From Posidonia oceanica (Eukaryota > Streptophyta > Magnoliopsida > Alismatales > Posidoniaceae): a DNA stretch of 64,000 nucleotides. Location of the stretch: contig JAZBRS010000020.1 of the NCBI GenBank assembly GCA_037176725.1, positions 84,948,001-85,012,000 on the forward strand, read 5' to 3'. Positions 21,463 through 33,518 of the stretch are shown piece by piece. Every line of letters starts with the position of its first letter. Position 1 is the stretch's first letter. The notes below the pieces were generated by a model that was given only the letters and a program-made list of their open reading frames with translations, was not told where the DNA came from and did no database searches. The position numbers and the translations under genes were made by a program.

Positions 21463-22665
21463 ATGGGTTATCCAACTCTTGAAACCCCAATGCACTGTTC
21501 TGAAGCCCTGTGGGGCTGGATTGGCAAGCTTACTTAGGAAGACTGCGAGAAGCTGCGCCTCTGGGGCATACCCACGAAATTGCTGAAAGCGGCTGATGTC
21601 GAAGTGAGCCGTCATCTTCTGTGCGCTGCTGCAAGATTTTGGAAGCTGGCACACCATGTCTTCCACTTCGGAAGAACTGAACTAACACCTACTCTGGAGG
21701 AGGTGCGCCGCATCTGTGGCTTCTCACGGCTGATGGGACCGCCCATTTTCATGAGGCGTGACAAATACATGGCGGTCCTCTGCAAGCTATCTGAGCTATC
21801 TACTGACAGGTGCCAGCAAAGACTGATCTGCACTAGTGGCCCCACACCCATGCTGTGCTTGCACTACTTTGATGAAATCATAGATAGGTGTGCTGAACTC
21901 GGAGATGATTTGTGGCTTCGGGGATTTGTCACCCGATTTCTGGGAGAGCTGATCTTCACTCATGGCCGGATGACAGTCGCGATAGAAACTGCTGAAATCG
22001 CATTAGCTGTGGTGACTAGGCAGATCGACCTGGCACCAGTTGTCTTGGCTGAAACTTACTGCGGACTGGACCGCATCTTCCACCGCTGCCGCCACTTCCA
22101 TAGCTGCGGAGTGCTAGTACAGATCTGGCTGGCTGCACATCTTGAACTGGACTTGCTGCACCCCCGGGGCCACATTATTGAAACATACTGCAATAGTGGC
22201 CATGCCAAGACAATTAAGAAGGTCCCCGAAGAATACAATAAGTTATCTAAGCTGACGGATGACACCGTCACCTGGCGCATCATCCCGTCTGCAGTTGAGC
22301 CCTTCACTATCTTCTTCAATACCCACGACGTGCGACTCGTGGTGCTACCTGGATTCACTGGAGGCATGGAGTATCACCCCGTCCGGGTCATGCGGCAGTT
22401 CGGACTCCAGCAGGGCGCCTTCATAGACAGCACAGCCCCAAGACTACTTCAGGCATATCCTTACGGGATAGCATCTGCTACAGCAAAACTGGCTGATCTC
22501 ATGCAGCATGGAGTGCAGTCTACTGACCTGGCATCTGCACAAGGCTCGGGGTGCACTCCCGAATATCTGACAGAGGTACAAGCTTCCTGGCCTATCAATG
22601 AGATACCTCCGGGCACTCCTCAGTTTCCTGAATCCAGAAAGGCGAAGAAAGCCAGGACCGACTAG
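21463..22665 (+). CDS. Accessory ORF of the Ogre element, plant-mobile-domain-like
   Basis: About 400 codons with one TAG at 21535; from 21538 the frame is open to a TAG at 22663. The start is the first ATG of the frame (21463), and the next in-frame Met of the open part is at 21580. Key features are a Trp-rich start (EALWGWIGKL, LRLWGIP), then FWKLAHHVFHFG and ELTPTLEEV (21679-21702). These match the segment shared by a family of plant retroelement-associated proteins that I link to the plant mobile domain superfamily (DUF7745-like, from memory). The C-terminus is basic (SRKAKKARTD), a possible nuclear signal. It lies sense, 1.5 kb after integrase and just before the inverted-repeat arrays. 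Function is unknown; capture of a host gene or a later insertion are alternatives. Confidence 0.65.
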
Positions 22666-23204
22666 AGCGTCCATGTAACTGTCTGCCTATTTTCTACTGT
22701 AAACTTCTGGCCTGTCACAGGCATGTAATCAAGTTCAATCAATGCAAAGGCGTTCTGAGCCACCTGCTTGCATTTCAAATCTACTTCAAGTGCATACATC
22801 ATCATATCAATCATATTTGCAGGGCTCCTGGCCAGACTTGCTGCCAAACACCGCGGGAAAAGTCCTCATCAGTCAACCCAACCACTGACCCATGACATCT
22901 GAGCAAACAAGCTACCGGGCACCGTCATTCGGATCTTCATCAATGGGCTGGCACCCCCAACTGCTCGGCGATAGGTCCGTCAACCTGTCATCATATTTGG
23001 GCTGGTACCCCAAACTACTTGTCTGGCAAACACGACAGTTTTATCTTCATCCTCTACTTTTGATGCCAAGGACGCATTGGCCAACCCCTGGTATCATCCT
23101 GATACCAGGGGCATCTTTTGATCGCCCCTTGGTATCATTCTCCCTCTCTTTCCCTCATGATATTCCTGGTATCATGAGATGATTCGCTCTCGCGAAACCC
23201 ATTC
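22666..23204 (+). other. Spacer between the accessory ORF and the repeat arrays
   Basis: Non-coding. It holds direct repeats of GGGCTGG(C/T)ACCCC (22940-23020) and imperfect inverted repeats of GGTATCAT/ATGATACC type (23085-23180), which look like precursors of the arrays that follow. Confidence 0.5.
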
Positions 23205-24018
23205 ATTTGCCGACCGATAAATCCGATATCTTATCATTCTATTTTCTTTCCCTTTGTCGACCGATAAGTCCGATATCTTATCATCTCTTTCCCATTGCCG
23301 GCCGATAAGTCCGATATCTTATCATCTCTTTCCCTTTGCCGGGCGATAAGTCCGATATCTTATCACTCCTCTATCCCCTCTTTGCCAGCCGATAAGTCCG
23401 ATATCTTATCATCGCTTTCCCTTTGCCGGCCGATAAGTCCGATATCTTATCATTCTATTCTCTTTCCCTTTGTCGGCCGATAAGTCCGATATCTTATCAT
23501 CTCTTTCCCTTTGCCAGCCGATAAGTCCGATATCTTATCACTCCCTTATCCCCTCTTTGCCGGCCAATAAGTCCGATATCTTATCATCTCTTTCCCTTTG
23601 CCGGCCGATAAGTCCGATATCTTATCATCTCTTTCCCTTTGCCAGTCGATAAGTCCGATATCTTATCACTCCTTCATCCCCTCTTTGCCGGCCGATAAGT
23701 CCGATATCTTATCATTCTATTCTTTTATTCATTTGCCGGCCGATAAGTCCGATATCTTATCATCTCATTCCCTTTGTCGGCCGATAAGTCCGATATCTTA
23801 TCACTCCTCTATCCTCTCTTTGCCGGCCGATAAGTCCGATATCTTATCATTCCCTTATCCCCTCTTTGCCGGCCGATAAGTCCGATATCTTATCATCTCT
23901 TTCTCTTTGCCGGCCGATAAGTTCGATATCTTATCATCTCTTTCCCTTTGTCGGCCGATAAGTCCGATATCTTATCATCTCTTTCCCTTTGCCGATCGAT
24001 AAATCCGATATCTTATCA
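23205..24018 (+). repeat. Tandem array of GATAAG...CTTATC inverted repeats (about 19 units)
   Basis: Each unit carries GATAAGTCCGATATCTTATC, an inverted repeat of GATAAG and CTTATC, preceded by GCCGGCC-like sequence and followed by a T/C-rich spacer. Unit length alternates, roughly 40-55 bp. The core is nearly invariant while spacers vary in length. A further diverged unit lies at about 25034-25057. Confidence 0.95.
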
Positions 24019-24170
24019 ATCTTTTTCTTATCAATCAATCAATCACTCCTTTTTCTTATCAATATCAATCAATCACTCCTTTTTCTTATCATTATCAATC
24101 AATCACTCCTTTTTCTTATCAATATCAATCAATCCTCTTTTTCTTATCAATCAATCAATCACTGCTCTTT
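24019..24170 (+). repeat. Short TCAATCAATCACTCC tandem repeat
   Basis: Four to five copies of a roughly 36-bp unit built from CTTTTTCTTATCA and ATCAATCAATCA, joining the two larger arrays. It appears to derive from the CTTATC half of the previous array. Confidence 0.85.
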
Positions 24171-25060
24171 CCGGTTGAAAGGACTGTAAATTATCATCTT
24201 GGGCTGGTGTCTTATCCAGCTCGCAGTTGTGTTATACGGCAGACATCTAGTAATTATCCCTCGTAATTGCACCTTCCGGTTGATAGGGCCGTAAACTATC
24301 ATTCTCTGGCTGATGATCCAAAGCTCATCCTTGGCTAATATCCGAAACTATCACTTGCAATTACGTTATACGGCTGACATCCAGTAACTGTCCCTTGCAA
24401 TTGCACTTTCCGGTTGATAGGCCCGTAAACTATCGCTTTCGGTTGATAGGCCCGTAAACTATCGCTCCCGGTTGATAGGCCCGTAAGCTATCGCTTCTAG
24501 TTGATAGGACCGTAAACTATCACTTGCAATTGCATTATACGGCTGATATCCAGTAACTATCCCTCATGATTGTGCTTTCCGGTTGATAGGTCTGTAAACT
24601 ATCGCTCCCGGTTGATAGGTCCGTAAGCTATCGCTCTCGGTTGATAGGCCCGTAAACTATCGCTTTCGGTTGATAGGACCGTAAACTATTGCTGCGCCAA
24701 TCATGTTATACGGCTAATATCCAGTAACTATCACTCGCAAATGCCCTTTCCAGTTGATAGGACCGTAAACTATCGCTCCCGATTGATAGGCCCGTAAACT
24801 ATCGCTCTCGGTTGATAGGCCCGTAAACTATTGCTTCCGGTTGATAGGACCGTAAACTATCACTCTCTGGCATTTGCGTTATACGGCTGATATCCAGTAA
24901 CTATCACTCACAACTGCTTCCGATTGATAGGTCCGTCAACTATCGCTTCCGGTTGATAGGTCCGTAAACTATCTCTCCCGGTTGATAGGTCCGTAAACTA
25001 CCGCTCCCGGTTGATAGGACCGTAAACTATCTGGCCGATAAGCCCGACACCTTATCACCC
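24171..25060 (+). repeat. Higher-order array of GATAG...CTATC inverted repeats
   Basis: About 18 units of CGGTTGATAGG(C/A/T)CCGTAAACTATCG (period about 30 bp), an inverted repeat of GATAG and CTATC. They are grouped by an interspersed unit ATACGGCTGATATCCAGTAACTATC, seen near 24236, 24371, 24536, 24706 and 24884, so a longer period of about 135-178 bp is superimposed. Confidence 0.93.
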
Positions 25061-25577
25061 TCTTCACGTGACTTTGTCCCAGGAAAGCAAAGTCCCGCAT
25101 TCCTCTGCGATCGGAGAGTCAGCCTCTCTCCCCTCACACCCTTTTTGCTAGCTTGCTCCCCGGGTGGGGACAAGCTGCACTTTTCTTTCTCGGCTTGTCG
25201 CGCAAATTTGGCCTGCCTGCCGAGTCTTTGCGCCACATCGCGTTTTCTTTTTTAGCATTCTTCTTTTTCATTACCTTTGCACTTTACCTTTCTAGCATTG
25301 CATAATAGTCCAGCATCATCATCATTTTCTGTTGCATCAGCATCCTTAGCTGCACTAACTTTTGCACTAACATTTGCATTGCATTTGCATTAGCATGCAT
25401 TGTATACTTTGCATCCCATCCATCTGCCCTGCACTCTTGCATTGTGGCAACGAGCTACGATTTTCGGTGCATCCGCCGAATAAGTAGCTCACGCCCATAG
25501 CAAACCACTGCTCCCGTCGGTCAGATGGGGTGTCTTGTCAACCCTAAGCAGCGGCCTCGCTTCGCTTGACTTCACTC
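25061..25577 (+). other. Ogre 3' untranslated end before the purine tract
   Basis: Non-coding. A CT-rich start is followed by GCATTAGCATTTGCATT-type words (25290-25440), then a more complex segment with no recognised feature up to the purine tract. Confidence 0.6.
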
Positions 25578-25586
25578 AGGGAGGGG
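25578..25586 (+). promoter_or_regulatory. Polypurine tract of the Ogre element
   Basis: AGGGAGGGG, followed by CATC and then the TGTTGACACC start of the 3' LTR at 25591. Element 2 has the closely similar AAGGAGGGGCATC at its 3' LTR. Confidence 0.9.
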
Positions 25587-28500
25587 CATCTGTTGACACC
25601 CCATTTTGACAGGCTTGAATCAGTTGGAATCTTCTGGTGACTTCTGGATCCAAACCTAGGTCAAACCTACACACTCCTTTTCATCCTACCTTTCAAAACA
25701 AGCCCAAACTTGACCTAAGATTACACCCCTTTCCCTAACCCAAAACTTACCCAAAAATCATAAGAAAACTCACCATTCCCAACTTAGCAAACCTACCCAA
25801 ACCCTTAGAAATTCTCAACCCAAAACCACTCCCAAAAACCCTAGAAAACCTAGGTAAAACTACCCTTTTTCCACACCTCAAAACCCTTCCAAAACCTTCT
25901 CAAAGCTAAACCAAAACGTTAGGAGCAACACTAGAGACCTTAGGCTACACATTCCCCAAAATTCACCCTTTTTCAAAACCTCTAAACCCTCCTTTTACCC
26001 AAATTACCCTTTTCTCTCTTCTGGATTATTCTTTTCTCTCTCCTCTCACTCTCTTGATTATCCTCCTTCTTTTCACCCCCTTCTCTCCCTTTTTCTTGCC
26101 TGGTTGTGGGCCCCCCATGTGTTCCTATCTCTTCTCAATCTTATTCCTATTTTTATCTTATTTTTAGCAATTTCCTTGACTTTCAAAAAATTATTTTCTT
26201 TCAGCTCCTCTCTTTCCTCTTTATTCCTTCATTTCTCCCTTTTCCTCTTCCTTCTAATTCCCTTTTCCTTTTCTTACCAAATCCTTAAAAAATCCTTAAA
26301 AACTTTCAAATACACTAAAACAAGGGGAAAGCAAACCAAAACCCTAAAAGAAATAATTAAAAACATTAAGCAAACAATTAAAAACTTAAACCTAACTAAA
26401 TCTAGCCAAAATGGAAAATCAAGAATGCAACTTAAAAAATGCAAAACAAACCAAAAGAAAATGTTGTAAAATCAAGGAAAAAACCAAAATGTAATCAAAA
26501 CAAGTAAGAGTAAAATCCTATTAAAAACAACCAAGAAAACACTTAAGAAATGCAAGGGCTAATTATTAAGAAGGAAAAACCTAACTTAACAAATTTAAAG
26601 AGAATAATTCAAAAACCTAAATAAAAAAAAATCAGAATTTAAAAACACTTAATTAGGAACTTAACAAGAAAACTTAACTAAAAAAATATTAAAAGAACTT
26701 AACAAACAAAAATCAAAAGCAAATCAAAAAAGACTTAAGGAAAAAAGACCAAAATCAAAAATCTAAAACTCACTCTAACTGATCTAAAAACAAACTTTAA
26801 AAATCCTAATTAACATCCCAAGTACTTAACAAGAAAAAAATAATTAAAAAAAACAACTTAAGAGACTTAACAAACATTTAATCAAAATCAAAAACAAATC
26901 AAAAACAAAGAAAACCCTAAAAACCCTAATCAAAACTAAAACCCCTTTAAACCTAATTAACCAACCAAAAACAATCATTAAAAAGCTTAATCAAAGTCCT
27001 AATTTAAAACACAATCACTCTAAAAACTTTTTCTATTTTTATTTTATTTTTATCAATTTTATTTCTTTCTTCTTTCTTCTTTCTCTTCCTCTTCCCTTTC
27101 CATCCTTTCCTCCTCTCTTTCTATTTTTTTCTTTCTTCTCCTACTGGGCCCAGTCCGGCCCTTTTCCCCCCTCCTTCCTTCTTTTCTTTCTTTCTTTTTT
27201 TTTCCGCACAGCAGCCCGGCCCGCAGCCTTCAGCCCCCTCCTTCTTCTTCTTCTTCTTCCTCCACAGGTCCTCCCTCTCCCGCCAGTAGTCTCCCTCCAC
27301 CTCCTTCAAATTCAATTTCTTCTTCCCTCCCGATCGCCATCAGCTCCAGTCCACCTCCCTCCTCTCTCACGTCTCAGCGGATCTTCCGGTGGCATTAAAT
27401 GCTAGTCCTCTCGCCGGTCGCTCCTCTCCCATCAGCAGCCGCAGCCCGCGCCGGTGGATTTGAATCCAGCCCGCGCTTCTCCTCCCAGCAGCTGCTTAAA
27501 ATCCTCAGCTCCACTCCTCCTTCTTCCGCTTTTCGTCGTCCAGAGAGAGTGAGAGAATCTAGAGCATCCAGCATCCGAATCCCCTCCTTCTTCCACTGAA
27601 AATCCGAGCTTCTTCCTCCTCTTTTATTCCACCCAAACCAGAGCACCCAACTCCCAGCAAATCACCCGCAATTCCTCCCCCAATCTCACCCAGACAACCA
27701 GCTCCACAACCCCTCAATCCACGACCCAAAGCACCCTGAAACCACCCCCCAACACCACCTGATACAACTCAGCAACCCAACACTCCATCCTCCAAAAATT
27801 CCCGACACTACAACCCACAGAACCCCTCCAAACTTCACCTAGAAACTCGCCTGAACACCACCTTCAAAACCCACCTAAGCTTCAGCTCCAAGCCTCACTA
27901 CAGCACCAGCCCTCCACTACAAACAACTGCGTCACTTTCTGTCCAAAAATCCCTCCATCAGCAAACTCCCGAACCTGCCCTCTACAGACCAACTTAAACC
28001 CTCCTACACCATCACCAACCCTCCAGAAGTCCGCCGATGCCCTCCATTTGGTCCCGAGAGCAGAGAACAGTCTCACCCACCTTAGATGATCAGCAGTCCA
28101 CCCACTGAAGCGAAATCCTCCTCCGGTCCGCAAAGCTTCACTCCGAGCATCCAGGAAGTTCCGGAGTGCATCACTGATCCGATCCCGACCTTCCCGAGCA
28201 GTCGACGATGCCTGCACCAACCGGACGATCTCCGCCGGCGACCACTGAAGCACCGGACGTCTGGGGGACACTCCGGACTACAAAATAGGTACTCTTCTGC
28301 ACCTTTAGCTTAGTTTTTCTCCATTCTTACTTCCTAGCCCCTTAGACTAGGGTTCCAGCGCCTTCCTCGCCGAGTCAACGCCGCCGTCTCCTTTCTTCTC
28401 CGATGAGCTCGGGATCTGTCACACCGCTCCAGTCAGCAGAAGCATGCTTCGACCGTCGCCCGAGGTCCGGGGGGCTTCCAAGAGCACGACTGTGCTTCCA

Positions 28501-30009
28501 GAATGACGCCACGATGCTCTGGCCCTCCGGTCTGCTCCGAAGTCCCCTGCACTGTTCTGTCGTCTTCTCCGGCCGTCCTCAGGCCATGCCGTGGCTCCGC
28601 GATGTTGCTCTGAGGTCCGACAAGCTTCGGTGAAGCCCGCCGACCTTTCAGCGCGTCCTCAGCCTCCCCCCTCCGCAGTTCCCGGCCACTGGTAGCCATC
28701 TGCTACAGTGGTCGCCGCTGCTGCTTATTACTATTCATTTATTTTCCTTAGCTAGCTATTTTACCACTAAATTGCATTGTTAGCTCCTGTTTTTAACTTA
28801 TTGCATTCTGGTCCTGTCTCTGTTTAAAGTTCATTTAATTTCGCATTAAAATCTTATGATATTGCATGAAAAACTTAAAAAATCGATTAATTGCATGTTA
28901 GTCCTACAGTGTTTCTCTTCAGTGTTTTTTTAAGTTCTGGTCCTCTAGTTCTTTATTATTGCATGTTAGTCCTCTAGTTGATAATCTGATTTAATGCTCT
29001 AATTTTACCTTGATAAATTGCATTTCTGGTCCCTGTTGTTTTTCTTATTTACAGTTTAGTCCTCTGTTCTGTTAACTTAGGCATTTATTTTCCATTTTTC
29101 CTTACTGCATTGCATCATTTCCCTCATATTTTTTGATTTTTGCATATAGGTCCCTCATTAATGCACAGCATGCATTTAAATGCATATTTTGCTTATAAAA
29201 TTGCATTTTTGACCCTACATGATTTAAAAATTGCATATAGGTCCTCTGCCTGTCATTTAAGTGCATATTTTGCTTATAAAATTGCATTTTTGACCCTACA
29301 TGTTTTAAAAATTGCATATAGATCCTCTGCATGCTTACAAAAATCATTTAAATGCATATTTTGCTTATAAAATTGCATTTCAGGCCCTGCATCTTTGAAA
29401 AATTGCATATAGGTCCCCTGTTTGCATTCCTAGACCACTAAGACCACTGTTTGGCTTGCAAAATTGCATTTTAGACCCTATTGATTTCAAAATTGCATGC
29501 CAATCTCCCATATGATTTCAAAACTTGTCCTAATGCATGTTTATCTTGAAAAATTGTATTTTGAACCCTGCATTTTGCAAAATTGCACTCAGACCCTTCA
29601 ATTTTCAAAAACTTTGCATAAAAGCCCCTAGCTTTTCAAAATCCTTGCATTTAGACCCCCACTTTTTCAAAAATTGCATATAAGGCCCCAGTTTTCTGAA
29701 AAATCATCCCTAAGTCTTTTCTTGCATTCTGCATCCATTACACTCATGCATTCTTGCATTTGGCATTCCTTGCACACACTTAAGCATTCCTAGCTCCCAT
29801 TTACATGGGAGGACCTGTTTTGCACACCCCTAGGACCTCCTGTACACTTAGATCCATTCTTCTCCCTTATTCTGGTCCCTCTGCCTTGAAGCTGGGATAT
29901 CTTCAGATCCGGCCGTTGGATCTTCTCAATCAAGCTACCTGGACGACCTCGGCAGAGCACTCTTCAGCATGGGCCAAGCAGATTTCAGATCAGGCTTCAG
30001 ATTTTCAAG

Positions 30010-30336
30010 GTAAGTCCTCCTGAACCCTCGCACAACATTCATTTGCACACCATTTGCATTCCATGCATTGTTTTTGCTTTCTGATTTCTCGAGCATGTAG
30101 AATAGGACTTCCTCTTATTATCTATCAACTTTGCTTCCTCTTTTCACGTACTCTCAGTGCTTTGTGTTGCGTTTCCCCTGGATTCACCACTAATTGCGAC
30201 TTTCTTTCCCCTTTTCCACGATCCGATCGTATCGCGAGCTCTTGGCAGCGTGCGAGACACATCGTGGGACATTTTGGTGGGAAACAGTCCACAAAACAGT
30301 GGTAATCCTTCCACTTGCTTCCCTTCTCCTTTGTAG
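30010..30336 (+). other. Candidate intron inside the 3' LTR
   Basis: Donor AAGGTAAGT and acceptor TTTGTAG are conserved with the 5' LTR and the solo LTR; length 327 bases. Confidence 0.45.
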
Positions 30337-30474
30337 GTCTTCACACCTACTTTGTGTGGTCTTTAAATGGCACTCGCTCTCACACTTGCGCTGTTTACCT
30401 CTCCCTTTGCTTCTCCTGCTCTTTTTCTTAGCATTTGCATCTGCATGGTTTTATCGATGCTTTATTTCGCCTGC

Positions 30475-30935
30475 TTTGGCACCGTTTTGTGTGCCTGCTT
30501 TGCTTTTGGCACTGTTTCGCGTGCCCGCTCTGTTTTTGGCACTGTTTTGCGTGCCTGCTCTGTTTTTTGTACCGTTTTGCGTGTCCGCTTTGCATTTGGT
30601 ACCATTTCGTGTGCCCGCTCTGTCTTTGGTACCGTTTTGCGTGTCCGCTTTACTTTTGGCACTGTTTCGCTGCCTGCTCTGCTTTTGGCACCGTTTCGCG
30701 TGCCCCCTCTATCTTTGGCACCGTTTTGCGTGCCGCTTTGTTTTCTCGCACCGTTTGCGTGCCGCTTTGTTTTCTTGCACCGTTTTGCATGCCGTTCTTG
30801 TTTCTTGCACCGTTTTGCGTGCTGGCTTCGTTTTCTCGCACCGTTTCGCGTGTTGCTTTGCTTTCTGCACCGTTTTGCGTGCTGCTTTGTTTTCTTGCAC
30901 CGTTTCACGTGCCGCTCTCGTTTCTTGCGTTGTTT
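30475..30935 (+). repeat. GGCACC...GTGCC array, 3' LTR copy
   Basis: About 14-15 units of the same 30-bp hairpin repeat as at 8576-9150, several with single-base losses. The difference in copy number between the two LTRs points to slippage or unequal recombination. Confidence 0.88.
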
Positions 30936-31603
30936 CGTGTGTTTTACGTCGTTTTCTCTTGCATGTCGCCTGCATTGCTTGGTTTTACCGCCGTTTTGCT
31001 TTTCCATCTGCATTTGCATATAGGGGAGTGATGCTTACTGCCTGGAGTTCTCACGAGCCAGGTTTTGCCCGGTTCGAACACAGACAGCGCTGCTGAGCAC
31101 TTAGACTGCACGTTTACTTTCCTGCATTGCATCCCACCACTTAGAGCACACCTATGAGCATTCATTCAAGCATTCATTGGTATTTAGGCAATCAAACCTG
31201 CATTTCCCTGCATATGCGAGCGTAAGCCTAGAAAGACTGATTCTCAGGCGTGTTGGGGGTGCCTAACACCTTCCCCGCACGTAACAGGAGTCCTTGCCAG
31301 TCTTTTGGCCCGTAATGACCATATTGCCCGTATTCTAGGCATGAGTCATCTCATTTGCATTCATTTGCATTTGTTTTCTTTTGCATTGCTTTGCATTGCA
31401 TCCTTTGCTTGGTTTTGCGTGTTAACTCACACATTTCCCCCGATTTTCCTTGTCTCCCGATAATAGAAACGGTGGTGACTCTGAATTGTCTTATCTTCTT
31501 CTTTTCTTATCTTTTCTCCTCTGTTTTAAGTGTTTTCGAGTTGAGCCCTCCTCCTCGGACGTAGCCGCTAATAGTAAACCTGATTCTGATTGAGATTACT
31601 ACA

Positions 31604-31608
31604 GGTGT
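31604..31608. repeat. Target-site duplication GGTGT, right copy
   Basis: Identical to 3692-3696 and directly adjacent to the 3' LTR end. Confidence 0.95.
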
Positions 31609-33518
31609 ATCTACAACTTGTGTTGTCCCGTCCTGGCCTCTTTCAACCTGTCTTTGAGGGCCGACCACATTATTTCTCCCTTGTCATTTAGATCATATAT
31701 TCGATCTTTTAACACATAACATTCTTCAAGTGTGTGCCTGTTTTTCTGGTGACATGCACAATACTTGGACATGTTTGTGTTAGGAGCGTTTGGCTTTGGC
31801 ACTGGGAGTTGTAAGTCCCCACTTTCAACCAGCATTCTGAAGATGTCTGGGATTGTCTTTGGAAGTGGTGGGTAGTTCTGTCTCTTTGGTCCCCTAGGTG
31901 CTTGTGGAGGAGGAACGTTGTGGTAGTCCCTCTGCCCTTGCGGTGGTGCCTTGTATTGGTTGTTGCTCTGCCCCTATTGGGCATTTATCGGGGAATTAGA
32001 GTGTTGGGGTTGGAATTGCTGGAATGGCTACCTCTGTTGTTCCATTTGATATTGAGGCTGTTGGAAGTGTTGCCCTTTCCATCCCCTCTGATTCTGCGTG
32101 GTCAGCTATGCCATGTTGCCAGTGACACCTTCTATTGTATGCCTTGCAGTCTTCTTCCGATTTTTTGCTTCGAGCTCCAGGAATGGCAGCTCTTCTCTGT
32201 TTCGCATCACCTTGGTTGCCCGTTCATATAACTGTGGATAGGTGTGGAAGTCACTTACCAACAGTTCAGCCCTGAGTGCTCCTGTGGTGCTTCTTGCAAT
32301 TATTTCCACGACTTGGCCTTCGGGTATGTAGCACTCTGACTGAGTGGCCATGTCCCTCCATCGGCTAGCGAAGGTGACAAAGTCCTCATTTGGCCTTATC
32401 CTCTCAGCTGTGAGGTCGCCTATAGTGGGTTTGTGTGGCACCCGGTGACTATACTGATTTAGAAATTTCTCTTCAATTATCCTAAAATCCTAGAGATCAT
32501 AGGAAGTCAGGGTGTCAAACCACTTTAAAGCTTCTCCTTCAAGCGTCTTGAAGAAGAGGTATGCAGTGAGCTCGGCGTCATAACGGTATGGTAGAGTATC
32601 CATAGCGAAGGCAGCTATGCGATTCCTGGGATCCTCTGTTCCGTTATATCTCCTCATCTTTGGCATTTTAAACCCTGGGGGAAGGGCAAAATGAGGGAAC
32701 TTAGAGATGTCGTAGCCGATGGGTGTCTTTGAAGTGACTCAGGCCTCTGTTAGTGCTTCGACGATCATCCTCTTGAGATCTATCCCTGGTGCGGCGTATT
32801 GCCCCTGGCTCGGGTGCTGGTGTGTCTGTGGGAATGGTGGTAATGATGGATTATATTGCGGGGGAAAGAGGGACGATTGGGGTCGTGTAGGGTAGTAGGG
32901 TGTGTTAATAGGGGGTTGTTGTGGATGAAAGAATGATGGTAGAGGCGGAGTAGGGTAGTATTGCGTATTAGCGGGAGGTTGTGGTAGGTATGGGGTTGCA
33001 TAAGGCGGAGTTGGATGGGTATAAGGGTAGGTGGGCACCGTGTGATATGGTGGATAGGAACCTTGGCTAGGGAAGGCAAGGTTAGGTATGACATGTGTAT
33101 AGACTGGGGTATGGAATAGGTGGTTGTGTTGTTCTTGGAGGGTGGAGGTTTGCGGGCTTGTGTGCGTGAAGTGTTGTTGAGCTAGAGATTGCTGAACCTC
33201 GTAGGTCTCCTCCTCAGTTGGATAGGGGGTAGTCACAATGGGAGGCACGACGTTGGAAGTTGCCTCGGGATGTGTGAACTCGGGCGGGATGTTCATTGCT
33301 CAGGACTGATCCGCCTCCCTTCCTTCTTCATTTGTATCTGTGTGGTAATCGAAGGGGATGGAGGCGTGTGGGAATTTTCGCCGGCCGGTGGCTCATGGGA
33401 AGCCGAGGGTTCCTTGCCCTTCCGTCTGTGAGGTTAAGCCTCTGAAGAAAGACCCATCCGGGCCTAGGCTTTGCTGTGCCATGGAGGTAGAGGTAGAAGA
33501 CGTGCTCATGTGCTCCAT
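31609..33518 (-). pseudogene. gag: Element 1 gag
   Basis: The start is taken at the ATG at 33518, directly after an A/G-rich leader. Element 2 has the same arrangement and a similar Ser/Thr-rich start. A Pro/Tyr/Thr/Gln-rich region spans about 33300-32780. The gag core follows at about 32750-32110 (ISKFPHFALPPGFKMPKM, LKWFDTL, FVTFASRWRDMA). A Gln-rich linker leads to a zinc-knuckle-like C-x2-H-x5-H-x4-C (CACHQKNRHTLEEC) near 31770-31720. Stops are frequent: TGA near 33386, 33300 and 32740, and TAG near 32494, 32106, 32036, 31978 and 31611. The frame runs into the Ogre insertion and continues at 3696. Confidence 0.8.

Larger units (their letters stand above)
3697..31603 (+). mobile_element. 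Complete Ogre-like Ty3/gypsy retrotransposon (27.9 kb)
   Basis: The element is bounded by TGTTGACACC...TACTACA LTRs (3697-9818 and 25591-31603) and a perfect 5-bp target duplication GGTGT. It has a TGGCGA-type primer binding site one base after the 5' LTR and a purine tract AGGGAGGGG before the 3' LTR. Gag, protease, G-patch, RT, RNase H, a second RNase H and integrase follow in order. An extra PMD-like ORF and long inverted-repeat arrays occupy the 3' part. Known Ogre elements are about 20-25 kb with LTRs of several kb, so this one is at the large end. All coding frames carry stops, so it is not autonomous now. The two LTRs look very similar by eye, which suggests a fairly young insertion; divergence was not calculated. 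Confidence 0.97.
25591..31603 (+). repeat. 3' LTR of the Ogre-like element (6.0 kb)
   Basis: Same order of zones as the 5' LTR and very high similarity by eye. It is 109 bases shorter, mainly because the GGCACC...GTGCC array is contracted. It ends GATTACTACA at 31603 and is followed by GGTGT. Confidence 0.95.

Noticed and set aside
23295..23879. Repeated open frames (PADKSDILSSLSLC pattern)
   Set aside because: Direct translation of the GATAAG/CTTATC array; no gene.
23205..24018. Regular repeat-spacer array resembling CRISPR
   Set aside because: Spacers are near-identical T/C-rich variants, the setting is a plant retrotransposon and no cas genes are present. It is a tandem satellite-like array.
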